This document shows, piece after piece, positions 10,691 through 22,420 of a stretch of 64,000 bases of DNA. Positions within the stretch are counted from its first letter, which is position 1; the number at the start of each line of letters is the position of its first letter. Below the pieces are notes generated by a model. That model was not told the DNA's origin and searched no databases. It saw only the letters and a list, made by a program, of their open reading frames with translations. A program made the position numbers and the translations under genes. This stretch comes from Anadara kagoshimensis (Eukaryota; Mollusca; Bivalvia; Arcoida; Arcidae): assembly GCA_021292105.1 (NCBI GenBank), contig CM037868.1, positions 24,493,908 to 24,557,907 on the forward strand, in the 5' to 3' direction.

Positions 10691-10820
10691 GTCATTTCTA
10701 AAAACATAGTAATGAAAATTGTGAATTTGCTTGACATTTCTGACAAAAATTGGTTTGAAAATTTCAATTTTGATGATATACAGGAAAGGTCGGCTTATTT
10801 ATAAAATAAAACTAAGTGAT

Positions 10821-11092
10821 CAGGCCCAAGTTTCACAATCATTCCTTAACTAAGATTTTCCTTAACTTGAAATTAGCAAATTTTGAAAAATCTTTATCTT
10901 AACTACATATTCATATTTTTTTTTTACAAAAAATGAATGTCAATGTTATAAGCTTGAAATGGTCTTTAAAATGACACCTTAAATAAATAACTCAATGACT
11001 TACAAATTAACTAAATTGTTAAGATTTTGAAAATTGCCAAATTTAAGTTAAGGTAAATCTCAGTTTAGGAATGATTTTGAAACTGGAGCCTG
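10821..11092. repeat. MITE-C copy 2
   Basis: The left end AGTTTCACAATCATTCCTTA and the inverted right end TAGGAATGATTTTGAAACTG have a short AT-rich middle. It lies in the long last intron of gene 1. Confidence 0.8.
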
Positions 11093-11171
11093 AATGCAGA
11101 AAAAATAAATCTGTTTATAGTTAATATTGATATATGTTGACAGAATTCCATTTTACCACATTTTATCTCTT

Positions 11172-11590
11172 AATGGGGTTCACTGCTGTACCACATAATC
11201 AACACCTATTAACATTTGTGCTGGAAGTTTTGGAAAACTTTACATACCAAATTCCTAGAATAATTGTGATTTTACAGTAAAATGTGAACTAACTTGATAC
11301 CATATCCATTTGAAATAATTGTTCTGTGAAATAATTGTTCCATGAAATAATTGTTCTGTGAAATAATTGTTCCATGAAATAAGTGAAATAATTGTTCCAC
11401 GAAATAATTGTTCTGTGAAATAATTGTTACATGAAATAATTGTTTCGTGAAATAATTATTCCATGAAATAATTGTTACATGAAATAATTGTTATGTGAAA
11501 TAATTGTTACTTGACATAATTGTAACGTGAAATAATTGTTCCTCACAAATCATTAAGGGGTATCTCGTGGTACAGTGGCAAACACCATTG
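11172..11590. repeat. MITE-D copy containing a 16-bp array
   Basis: The left end AATGGGGTTCACTGCTGTAC is inverted at the right end (GTGGTACAGTGGCAAACACC). The interior has expanded into a tandem array at 11311-11543. Confidence 0.75.
11311..11543. repeat. 16-bp tandem array, about 14 units
   Basis: The unit is TGAAATAATTGTTCCA with alternating CA and TG endings. Each unit contains AATAATT. Confidence 0.9.
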
Positions 11591-12899
11591 AACTGTTATT
11601 ATTGGAATCGGGGCATTGGGTATGGAATTATAATTACATTTTCTTTAATGAAAGATAATTTTGGTGCTTATAGTTTGAATATGGGCATTAACAATTACAG
11701 ATAAGAGATTTGCACAAGTCAAATGGATTACATGTGGGCTGAAGGAAGCCACAGTTTTGCAGCATTAAATAAAAAATTTTCTTTTTTATGTAAAAATGAG
11801 AGAAGTGGACATTTTTCATACTGCGTAAATTGTATAGTGAAATATGGTGTATGTGTGCAAAATTTCCAAATTATTTGCTTTTCCATAATTGGACCTTTTG
11901 CACAATGTCATGTAATAACATTCAACACGTGAATTATGAATTGTACAAATTTCCTTCTTTCTTATTTCTATAACAAGAAGAAACATTAATGTCATTTTTT
12001 GTAAGAAGAGAGGGTGATATTAAATTCAAGATTCTGTCTCTCATTCCAAAGTTCTTGTCTGTACAAATTCTCCGAAACTATAGAGCATGATTTCTGGAAA
12101 CTTGGTGCAAAGCATCAACATGAAAGGAGATGCACATATCAATAACCCGAGTTGGTTTGGTCATTTTCATGGAAGTTATGGCCCCTTGAACATGAGTGCA
12201 AATCATTAACAAAGAACCTGCTGCGGGGAATCCTAATTCACTGAATTTGCCTGTAACCTATCATATTTAATTTGGGCCTCATTATCTCATAGTCTCAAGA
12301 GCATACTTACGGTTCACAGTTTTCCTCGCCACCTAGGTTCAAATCTAATTAGGAACATGTACGGAAATTTGTCATTTGGCTTGCCTAAAGTCAGTACATG
12401 TTGTTTTCTCTGGGCACTCCAATTTCCCCCACCATACCTGAACTGACAACCTTGATATAAGTGAAAGAACCTTAACTGGTAAATTGAAATACCATCACTC
12501 CATTATACTCATATTGAATACATGTACTTTTACAGCATTAATCAATTGTTCGTCCGTAACAAAATTGAAAAAAAAACCCATTCTTATGATTCAATGTATA
12601 AACTTTCATAACTTTTTAAGTAAAAAATCAGCACATTTGATACTTTTACTAGTTCAAAGAGTAAAAAAAAATAGACCTCACTGTTATGTATGAATGCAAA
12701 GGTTTGTGTGTTTTGTGATGAAAACATGACATCAAGCCCCATTTCTTTCATGCCAAAATAAGAGAAATGTTCTGACCAATCAAAAAACTTGAGCCAATGG
12801 AGAAAAGAAATTAATCAACTAAACTATTGATGGGACAACTTGCAACAACAGCAAGGTTATTAGTCTCTAAGGAATAGTCTTAAGAAAAAGTTTATGTAT
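11591..12899. other. Non-coding intron with repeat G and SINE-2 remnants
   Basis: Repeat G lies at about 11990-12250 (CCGAGTTGGTTTGGTCATTT). A SINE-2 fragment follows at about 12285-12495, with a decayed box B (GGTTCAAATCT) and a TATAAGTGAAAGA tail. No exon seen. Confidence 0.5.
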
Positions 12900-13140
12900 G
12901 TTTGAGATGTGACAATGTGTTTTATGGCCTGCCTTGTACACACCCTGTTGGACTTTAAGGTGCTAGCTCACAGAATCAGTATGCTTCAAAAAAGCTTACC
13001 ACTCCCCAGTCACATTATATTGACACAGTTAATACTTTGTTCTCTTAATACACCAGGCGAGGAAGCAGTATTTCAAAGTTAAAAGTATAATGTATGACCT
13101 GGCTTAGGTTTGAACCCATGACCACCCACTCTTGAGGTGC
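12900..13140 (-). mobile_element. SINE-3 copy, diverged
   Basis: Shares GGCCTGCCTTGTACACACCC, TGCTAGCTCACAGAATCAGT and GCTTACCACTCCCCAGTCAC with the SINE at 9460-9840, same orientation. The tRNA-like part (TTTGAACCC near 13110) is recognisable but degraded. Confidence 0.7.
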
Positions 13141-13163
13141 ATGATCTACCACTTAGTTACCAA

Positions 13164-13331
13164 GGTGGTCTTATCTGCAACAAAAAACTCACATATTATT
13201 TTGTTTGGCCTAATGAATGTTTTATTTATTGAAGAATTGGTTTTAAGTATCACTAAGTCATCCAGGTGGTCTTATCTGCAACAAAAAACTCGCATATTAT
13301 TTTGTTTGGCCTAATGAATGTTTTATTTATT
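13164..13331. repeat. Direct duplication, 99-bp period
   Basis: GTGGTCTTATCTGCAACAAA through TTGTTTGGCCTAATGAATGT occurs at about 13165 and again at about 13267, nearly identical. A recent local duplication. Confidence 0.85.
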
Positions 13332-13434
13332 AATAGGACAATAATGGAGTCTTAGAGGTTTGTTGTTTTGTAAGAAGCATGACGTCTTCTCCTTTCTTAA
13401 CTTTAGCTCACCTGTCCACATGGCCTGCTCATCT

Positions 13435-13775
13435 TCTGTAGAATACTTTGAATTCGCGTGTATCGCATTTTACAAACCTATTTCTAAGCATCATTTTGCG
13501 AATATGTAAACTCACTACCACAATCTATGTGAATATAAAAATTCATCTTCGAAAAGCAATTATCTCCCTTTCCTAAGAGGTCTTGTCTTGTTATATACAA
13601 TTTACGTGGCCATATATATAGTTGATTGTCGACATGTATTAAATTTGGCTTTTTAATGTTCACGATTCGGGGAATATTCGCATGATATATGAATTCGCGA
13701 CCAATAGTTCTCACAAAATTACACGTTTGTAAATCTTTCGTCACAGTTTTGAAAAAGTAATCTACAGTATTTGTT
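13435..13775. repeat. MITE-like element with inverted ends
   Basis: CTGTAGAATACTTTGAATTC near 13436 is roughly inverted near 13680-13775 (GAATTCGCG and AATCTACAGT). Ends are diverged, so limits are approximate. Confidence 0.4.
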
Positions 13776-15110
13776 CAAATGATTCAACTTTTATTAACGT
13801 TATATAAAAATGAAGTGTCATTATGAATTATGGGGCCCAGACTTAATATTAGTAGCCATTGACTACTGGGCCCCTGCTAATCTTCATACCTGTGTGAGAA
13901 GTTGTTTGTAAGGACAATTGGCAAAAACAGCTTTAGGGCTTAACTGTGTGAACAAGACACTTGTATTTCACTATTTTACTTTCGTGTTATGGAACTGCTT
14001 GCTATGACTATAGACCTCTTACTGATATAACTGTACTGACTATCTGTTGACAATTTATATAACTTACATATTATATCAGTTTTAATTTTACAGCACTAGA
14101 CGGCCGTTTCGGAATACAATTCCTCATCAGTAGTGCTTGGACCAAAATTATGAAACCAAAACTTTTTTTCAAAATGATTTATATAACTTATATCAACCTT
14201 CACAATCTTAAAGGCAGAAATTAAAAAAACTTTGTCGGCTCCATAATTTTCACATTTATGGGTGCAATTTGATCAAGACTTGTCCAAACCAAACAATCTC
14301 GGGAATGTTGATTTTTATACCCCCACAATAAGTGATTTTGTTTGTTTAAAATTACTACCGAATAAAGGTAGTTTCCCCTAGGGAACAATGACTAAAATTT
14401 CCCAGTTAGACCAATAGAATTCCCCAAAACAACAGTGATAAGCAAGTAAATCTCTGAAAATAGATTTTCCCAATTTAAAAGGCAGAAGGTAGTTTTTAAA
14501 AACCATAACAAAATCACTGGCAATGTTTAGGTGGATATATAGGAATCATCCTGTCCATCTGTCCTGAAGCCTGTCTGTCTGCCTGGTCATTCATCACAAT
14601 ATCAATGTCAGCTCCATCCATATCTTCCATGTCTATTGGCGGATTTTGATCAAACTTTGCACAAATGTTAATCAACATGAGATGTTGTGTTGCTTACCAA
14701 TTTTAGGTGCATATGTCACATGTGTCGAGGTTCATGACCCAATGACAAATCACATTGTAGGGTTATAAGTCAGATTCACTGACGTTTCTATGTTTGGATA
14801 AAATAGGTATTAGTTTTACACATTATTTTTAACATAAACAATGTTGATGGTATACCGGTAATCTAATATAGTTCGTCAGCAAAATTTTGGCAGAGTGTTT
14901 ATAAACATGAAAGAGTCTATATATTGTAAATAGATATATATATATAAATTTGGTTTTGACAAATGAATGCATAGGTATGATATTAATACTAGTGAATCAT
15001 ATTTTCCTTTTCTGGAGATTCAGTATCATTAAAGAATTTATGGTTACATAAATAGTTTTTCTGAAGTAATCTTAGCTAATGAATGGATGAATGGTTTACA
15101 ATCTACAGTA
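13776..15110. other. Non-coding intron with four dispersed repeats
   Basis: Contains repeat E at about 14072-14162 (CGTTTCGGAATACAATTCCT; relatives at 29790-29905 and 45706-45800), repeat H at about 14290-14520 (AATAAAGGTAGTTTCCCC; relative at 53790-54135), a copy of the 7545-7740 repeat at 14525-14770, and a one-ended copy of the 54516-54735 MITE at about 14868-14990. No exon seen. Confidence 0.55.
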
Positions 15111-15582
15111 TCTGGTCCAAGTTTCACAATGATTCCTAAACCAAGATCTTCCTTAACTTAAATCTGACTAATTTTGGCAGTCTTTCAAAACTCTGAATAG
15201 ACATTTTTGAAAGAAAAAACCCCAAAAACAACTAAATACAGATTTTTAAGCTTTCAAAAGGTCTTCAAAATGACTCCTTGACTTTCTGATTAACAATTAA
15301 CGGATCGCCGATGATGCCCACATTGTTCTGACAAAGGCCCGACATGCTTGAATTACACACACACACAAAAAAAAAAAGAAAACTTGGCCAGATTTATGCC
15401 ATTTATTGATGTCACTGGTACCAGTATTTCATTAGTTGCCATGATGGCCACCAGTGTTGGAACATAAAAGGCATGACCAGCGATACGATATGTCAATTAA
15501 CAAAATGATTAAGATATCAGATTCACCAAATTTAAGTTTGAAGAAAATCTTAGTTAAGGAGTGATTATGAAACTGGGGCCTG
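15111..15582. repeat. MITE-C copy 3, split by a small hAT-like insert
   Basis: Ends match MITE-C (AAGTTTCACAATGATTCC at left, inverted ATGAAACTGGGGCC at right). Its interior holds a 192-bp insertion at 15302-15493. Confidence 0.8.
15302..15493. mobile_element. 192-bp insert with 8-bp target duplication
   Basis: It is flanked by CAATTAAC at 15294-15301 and 15494-15501. Ends show a weak inverted match (about 10 of 13 positions of CGCCGATGATGCC). An 8-bp duplication is typical of hAT transposons. Contains an (AC)n(A)n run at 15354-15376. No coding capacity. Confidence 0.65.
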
Positions 15583-16029
15583 TCTGATTAAAACTAAAGG
15601 TACTTTTGCGTAGTGTGATTATATATCTTAATTACAATTGGTCATAGTGGATTAATATTCATATCTGGTGAGGCCAAAGAAAAAAATGTGTTTCCGCTAA
15701 TGGTCTTTAAAAAAAATAAGGGTTGGTAGGAAGACAATTTGTAAGAATTTTTTTTACATTGACCATAATTGGGACAATGATGCTAACTTAAACAGCGGCT
15801 TTCAAAATGGTGTCATAAAATCTTGGGCATAAAAATCTTTGATCAGTCGGGTTAGCGGAAACACGTTTATTTTTTAGGCCTGGTAGATATTGAAATTAAT
15901 AATGATAACCATATTTTTACAGATTGAAAATACTTGCTAAAAGTTTGAAAAATGCTTATACAGTCTTAAAACACTTAATAATCATTCGCACACCATCAAA
16001 TTTTTCTCACTATAAATGCAAATTACTCT
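15583..16029. other. Non-coding intron
   Basis: AT-rich sequence. GTGTTTCCGCTAATGG near 15690 and its inverse GTTAGCGGAAACACG near 15850 suggest another eroded inverted-repeat element of about 170-200 bp. No exon seen. Confidence 0.4.
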
Positions 16030-16362
16030 GAGCTTCCATTTGACCCATAACCTTCAGGGCTCAAATGATGTCCAAGGGTCAGATTTATTTTCAAGGGCTT
16101 AAAAGTTTTTACTTTTATTCAAATTATGTAAATTAACATAACTGTTCCTTCTTGACCTTCAGGGTTCAAATGACGTCCAAGGGTCAGATTTATTTTCAAG
16201 GGCTTAAAAGTTTTTACTTTTATTCAAATTATGTAAATTAACATAACTGTTCCTTCTTGACCTTCAGGGTTCAAATGACGTCCAAGGGTCAGATTTATTT
16301 TCAAGGGCTTAAAAGCTTTTACTTTTATTCAAATTATGTAAATTAACATAACTGTTTCTTCT
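16030..16362. repeat. Tandem repeat, about 104-bp unit, 3 copies
   Basis: Units begin CCTTCAGGGTTCAAATGACG near 16052, 16157 and 16261 and run to AATTAACATAACTGTT. Copies 2 and 3 are nearly identical. Confidence 0.92.
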
Positions 16363-16447
16363 TGTGAATCTATCTTACTGGAATTTCCAGAATTGAAATT
16401 GTCAAAATTGTCATGCTCAGACCAGTGTTCATTCTAGAAGGTGGCCA

Positions 16448-17073
16448 CTAGTGGTGTGCGGTATTACCGGTATACCGGTTTACCGTGGTACTGACCAGGT
16501 ACCAGTAATACCTCGGTAAAGTCTTTGAATACCAGTGTTTTAACAATTAGTATTATGTTGATTATTGTTGAAATAACAGTTTGAATTTTGATGTGTTCAT
16601 TTGAATTTTGTTAAAATCTTTGTTTGACAATAATCTTATGAGATTTAGATTTCAAGTTTTGAATCAACTTGGTTGAAATACAGACAATTCTGTGAATTTT
16701 ATTGTGTGTTAGCATCCTTGATATTCTCAAAATATCCAATGCCCAAATTTCTTAGCTGTTATTTTAGATAGGAATAGATGTACTGCATGTGTTTCAAATT
16801 TTAATGGATGTGTGGTATACCGTAGTATATACAGTAAAACCTCAATTCATTGCCACCATTTGTTCAGTCAAATTTTGGCGTTATAAAGGAGTTTGGTAAT
16901 AAATTGAGGGAGACTCATAAAGAAAAACAGAAACAAAATGGATTTTGGGACTTCAAAATAGTGTGGCGATAAGTGAGGTGACAAAGTTATCGAGGGGCAT
17001 TATAACGAGGTTTTACTGTACCGTGGTATTTGTTAAAATTCCTTGGTATACCGCAGTATCCCATCTCTAGTGG
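16448..17073. mobile_element. TACCGG-rich hAT-like element, split by a MITE
   Basis: The left end has GCGGTATTACCGGTATACCG; the right end has GGTATACCGCAGTATCCCAT in inverted order. CTAGTGG flanks it at 16448-16454 and 17067-17073, a 7-bp (perhaps decayed 8-bp) target duplication. A pogo-like MITE sits inside. Confidence 0.6.
16832..17018. mobile_element. MITE with CAGTAAAACCTC ends
   Basis: The left end is TA|CAGTAAAACCTCAATTCATT; the right end is inverted ATAACGAGGTTTTACTG|TA. It is about 187 bp with a TA target, intact and undisturbed. It is the reference copy for the split element at 55067-55163 and 59449-59540. Confidence 0.82.
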
Positions 17074-17184
17074 CCAAAGGGCCATTAATCCCTTATTTTG
17101 CCAAATGACCCCATTATTAAGACCTTAATGGGCCATACTTAACATTACACAAGTACAAAAAATTATTGATGTTATAGTGTTTTA

Positions 17185-17362
17185 GAGGATTAATTTTCAA
17201 AATGTCACCTTCTGGAAAACCCTAGAATGAACCATGTGTTCGGAGACAGATATTATGAGAATGCCGCCAGAATCCTAATTTAAAAATGTCACCTTCTGGA
17301 AAATCCTAGAATGAACCATGTGTTCGGAGACAGACAATATGAGAATGCCGCAAGAATCCTAA
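17185..17362. repeat. Direct duplication, about 85-bp unit
   Basis: AAAATGTCACCTTCTGGAAA through CATGTGTTCGGAGACAGA and AGAATCCTAATTT occurs twice, at about 17199 and 17283. Confidence 0.85.
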
Positions 17363-18999
17363 TTTTAATCATTGTCCTAGGGGTCCAATGGAAGCTCAGC
17401 ATCTAACACATAATTATACAAACTTTTCTGTTGAATAAATATTAATTTTTATTTATTTCCAAATTTAATTTTGATTTTAATTTTAATATTTTCTGTTCAT
17501 TTTAATTTCAGCCTTGACATGGTATGAATTCAACACCTTGTTATGTTTTATGTTTACATGTCAATTCTGCTAGATTGTATTCTTTGTACTGTGAATCTGG
17601 GGAAAATTTTGTGTCTGTTTAAATTTTTTTTCCTAATTTAATTCCTTTATTTTGTAGAGATGTCAACCATGACAGATTTGCCATAATCATTCTGAAATTT
17701 AATATTAAATTGCATCAATATGTTCTTAATAAAAAGTAAGCATACTGGCAAAAGTTCAAATCACAATCCCGAAAGGCAAAGTAAAAACTCTGTGAAAAAT
17801 TTAGTTAAACATGTGAACTCCCACCAGGGAAGTCGGGCCAAGTGCTCCGGGCCATTTAGCACTTTCTGTTTAGCTAGCTATACCCACCATGTATGAAATA
17901 AAAATTTAACAGCTAAAATATCCTGTCTTGAAAGACAATATAATTTTCATTTTAAAACTAGCATAAATCTGGTATGGGTTGTTTAAATGGCAAATACAGT
18001 TTTATAGTACATGTATTTCAAATGTTATTACTGATGACAACAGTTAAGAGTTGGCATCTCTGATGGATTTTGTGACAACTCTTTAATAAAATTACAAACA
18101 TAAATTAAAAAAATCATTTCTCTGATGCAAAATTTTTTTCAATTCACAGTATTTATTTGTATATATATATATTTTTTATATAAAAAAAATCCAATTAAAG
18201 TTACTCATTGTTTTGGTGTTCTCAACATGTCTTCCATTTTGTACCTGGTATCTCTTTATGACCAGTTTGGCCAGTTTGGTCCTAGAATCTTTTATAAGAA
18301 CATGCCAGCTTTTTTCTGATTTAGTTACTGAGTGGTCAAAAGCATTGGTTTGCTTTTCATCACCTATTTTCACATCCGGAAAGTCCTTGTGAAAGTTAGT
18401 TCACTTGCCGAAAGTCAATGGTTTTCTCTGAACACACCTGTTTCCTGTTTTCCCTGCCATCCCTAAATTGACTGGGTTGATAAAGTAGAAGATTTTCGAC
18501 AGGGACATAAAACACCATTATTCCACCTCTCTTTTTTGAGCCTTAGTCTGGGACTGACCTTGACTGGCTTTAGAAAAATATTTACAGATTTCAATCAGTA
18601 ATTCAATATCCAGTTTTCCAGTTTTCTTACAGAAGGTTAGTGGTTTTCTCTGTTTCCTGTGGATAAAAAAATTGACTTTGGATGGGATGGGTTTACAATG
18701 CAATAATGCCACTCTTTACCAAAATCGCCTTAATAAAATTATTGTGAATATAAAAAATTTCATGCTATTGCATATTGTCTTGAACGAGGAGAATAGAATG
18801 AGTAATTTTGATTGGATTATAATATTTTGGTGATGGTATTCACATTTTAACAATAAATATATTCACTTAGCAGCTTTGGTTCCTTATAGATCACATGATA
18901 TAATTATTTTTGGACAAAAACCGTGTCCCCCTGGTCTTACTAAAATCATTATTATAAATTATTATACTGAATTTGAACTTCCATAATTTTTTATACTAA
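17363..18999. other. Non-coding intron with repeat F and SINE-2 pieces
   Basis: Repeat F (minus orientation) lies at about 17745-17892 (CCCACCAGGGAAGTCGGG, GTTTAGCTAGCTATACC; relatives at 20905, 35145 and 40335). SINE-2 fragments lie at about 18380-18530 and 18590-18712. No exon fits phase 0 from the upstream donor: the acceptor-like TTTCAG near 17510 is followed in frame by CCT TGA. Confidence 0.5.
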
Positions 19000-19670
19000 A
19001 TTTGAACTCCCGTCCTCCCAGGCATTTCTTTTCTGGGGCAATTCTTCTCCAAAACTATCAAGCACTATTTTACAAAACTTGGTGCAAAGCATCAACATTG
19101 ATATAATATGCTGAAATCATTAACCCAAGTTGGTTTGCTCATTTTCCTGAGAGTTATGGCCCTTTGAACATGAGTGCAAATAACTAAAAGAACCTACTAG
19201 GGGTCGTGGTGACTAATTGGTTTAACTGGTCTAAAGTGTCTGCTTACGGATCCCAGGACCTCTCACTTAAATTTGAATCCCACTTGAGGCAAATCCTAGA
19301 GTTTTTCGTTTGTCATTTTACTTGTCAAAGATGGGAGTTTTTCTCTGGTTACTCTGTTTTACTCTACCATTCCAAAACCAACTGACTTGATATAAGTGAT
19401 TCTTATATAAATGAAAGCATCTTGGTGGCGCTGCACTGTTGTTACTGGACATTGACACATTTCCTGATTTCATTATGAGAGGCTTAGCGGCACATACTTA
19501 TCAATCATAGTACCTTAACTGCCTAGGTTACAATCCTAGTGTGAGAAAATTTCTCAGTTAACTTTGTGAAGGTCAGTGTTTTTCTCGGGACACTCCTGAC
19601 CGCCTCAGTATAAGTGAAAGATATTTCACTTGGACATAATGACACCATTTCTCCACTCATTTTGTCATGA
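19000..19670 (+). repeat. Repeat G followed by two SINE-2 copies
   Basis: Repeat G lies at 19000-19200 (CCAAGTTGGTTTGCTCATTT). It is followed by SINE-2 at about 19205-19440 and a second at about 19480-19670. Both have degenerate tRNA-like heads and tails with TATAAGTGAAAGA and ACACCATT. Confidence 0.6.
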
Positions 19671-22006
19671 GTTTCTTTGATAACTTTCTTATTAGTTTGT
19701 CAGGGTTGATTAAAATCTGTGAAACTATTTTGTCTATGCACAATTTGTTAAAAAGTGCTTAGTTATAAACTTTAAATTAATGCTAAAGCTTAGCAGGTTA
19801 CACTTTCTGTTTTAATATTCCTGCCATACTAACAGCTTTGTGATTAGTATTTCAAATTTCAAATAGTTACTTTTTTCAGTAAATTTACTGGAATGTAAGA
19901 CAAATTATGTACAATAAGTCAATATATGTTGAACATTTTAAAACAAAAAGAAATCAGATTTCATCTCTTCTGTAGTCTAAGGTAGATAATTTGTTTCTTC
20001 AACAGTCTAAGGGAGATAAGTCTAGCCTTTTTTAGTATAAGGGAGATAAGTTGTGGTTGTTTTTACACAATTTAAGATAATAGAAAAATGGGAAGGCAAA
20101 AATTGTCAATTTGATACATTTTTTCATGTTTAAAAAATGACATGTCTTTCTGTAAGCTTGAAATATTTTTGCAAAGGAAGACAATTCATCTCTGAAATCT
20201 CTCTCAAGATTCAGGGGGATTACTCATTCAACCTAAACTTCACATTTCCAGTTTTCATGGGTTTTTTAAGGGGAGTTAATTTGTTTTAATGTTTTGGGCA
20301 CCAATCAACTATTTGAGGTAATTATTTGAATACTGTCACCATAGGCATTTTTAAGATAGCTTGCTCTTGCCACACCACTTGCCGTTGCCTAGAAATACCA
20401 GAGTGGACTGGCTGTTGCCTAGAAATACCAGAGTGGACTGGGGTGTAATTGCCTGTCCTGTATATGATGCAAATAAAGTATACAATTCTTAAATATTATA
20501 TTTTGCAATTGAATTGTTTCTTTTTACCCAGATTTAGAGCCAATTTGGTAATTATACACTGGTCCGTTTCTGTATTGCTAGGGACTGGTTTGAGCATAGT
20601 GGCGAGCAAAAAGTATCATGAATAGGCCTGATTTTGAATATTAACTAGTTATGTATACTGTATCTAAGGGAAACAATTATTTGAATACTGTCACCATATC
20701 AGAATTTAAACATGTAACATGTTATATATGGTATTTGTGAATACATCTGTTAAATGTTTTGTGTAAAGAAATAAATATTTTGCATGCTATGTCATATCCC
20801 CTGTAACCTGTAATGTTCTGTTACTAATATTGTGATATAACAAATAGGAATGCCACCCAAAATTAGTTATAATAAAAAACACGAAAACATACCAGTTCAT
20901 GACCAAGTGACAATTCTAAAGCTAAGTAAAAACTATAGAAACTGGCAAATTAAGTTGAACATGTGTATGAACTTCTACCAGGGAAGTGAGGCTTAGTTCT
21001 CTGGAAAGGTAAGCATCTCCTGTTTAGATAGCTACACCTGCCACATGTGAAATCTTGAGATGTTTTATGACTTGGCTTTAACAAGTATCAATTAAACTTG
21101 GATAAATAAAATTGAAACAAAAGAGAAATTTTAATGTGATGAAAAACAGTCTTAGGAATTGTTTGTTTTTGAGAAAGCAAGTGCTTCTTTCAACGATGTT
21201 GAATTTACATTTGCTATATGACTTCATAGTGTCTATAGCTTGTCTTTAACTTTGTAAAACAAAGAAATCTTTCATGGGTGAGACAGGAGGAATGAAAGGG
21301 GGGGAAGGAAAATTATGAAGTGGCCAGCTCAAGCATCACTATATACACATATATAATATAAATACACACTTAGATTAGATATAATATTAGCAATGGCTAG
21401 TCTCACTCAAATTTAAATGCAGTACACAATTATAGAATTATTTGATGAAATGTGTGCATTGAAGAGTTATTTCCCTTGATGGGACTCTTGTGCAGGAGGA
21501 GGTAAACATGCGATGATGGGTACAAAGACTTCAACAACTGCTCTTTACACATGTAAGGACAGTGGTATTAGATAGTATAGGTCAGGGTTAAGATGCAAAA
21601 TGGGTGAAAATGTACAAGAGCAGATTTGAAAAAATGAATGAAAAATGATTCAGCGGGAAATATTAAAGAAAAAGATAGGATATGAGCTAACCTATCAAGC
21701 AGCTGTATGGCATTGTATAACTATAAGGGCAGTCATTATGTGCATGTTGTATTGTTATGTTGTTACAGATTTGATAACAAAGAGATTGAAATGTGGAGTA
21801 CTAAATGACAAATTGAGAATCCAGATTGTACTTAAATCTAAATCAATGTATTTATGTTGTAATTTTTGACAATTTTGACATTGTAATCGAAGTTTACTTA
21901 TGTGTACCAAGTTATACACCTGAAGTGCTGTGCCTGATATTTTCAATTTAAACTTTAGTTACATGGATGGAAACTTAAAATAAACCAGGTCCTGTGTCAC
22001 AGTAGG
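19671..22006. other. Non-coding intron, few landmarks
   Basis: About 19975-20055 has three copies of TCTAAGGGAGATAA-like sequence. 20383-20440 has a 28-bp direct duplication (TTGCCTAGAAATACCAGAGT). Repeat F occurs at about 20905-21045. The rest is AT-rich with no recognisable exon. Confidence 0.4.
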
Positions 22007-22420
22007 CTTGGCACGATAAAGAACTCTTGTTTAATGCCATCAGTGCAATGTACAGGGAAACTTTCTGCACCTTTACCTATAGTTGGTGATATCTTGATAT
22101 ATGGGTGAAATTTCTTGACTGGAAGATAAACATCATTACTCAACTCTTACCACTCCATTCATGGAAGAGAAAGTTTTGTCAATTCACTAGCAGAAAGTTG
22201 TTGGTTTTTCCCAGACATTCTGGTTTTCCCCCACCATCCTTTAACAGCGGCCAGGATAAAAGTGATTGTAAAAAAATAAAGCTGGATAGCACATAGTACA
22301 CCAGGTAATTCTCAAACTTCCTTGTACAGTGGAGTTCGGCTATAACGAAGTCCAGGGGTACGCGTTATCAAATTCGTTATAGGCATATTTCGTTACAAGC
22401 CTTTTACAGGTAAGAGTCCT
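22007..22420 (+). repeat. SINE-1 3' fragment, SINE-2 fragment and MITE end
   Basis: 22007-22140 matches the SINE-1 3' half (GGCTTGGCACGATAAAGAAC, ATGCCATCAGTGCAATG). About 22150-22300 is SINE-2. 22328-22420 begins ACAGTGGAGTTCGGCTATAA, resembling one end of a Tigger-like element whose partner end I cannot find. Confidence 0.55.

Noticed and set aside
17505..17530. Alternative gene 1 exon after TTTAATTTCAG near 17510
   Set aside because: In the phase left by the donor at 10408 the next codons are CCT TGA, and a GTATGA follows within ten bases; no evidence that it is used.
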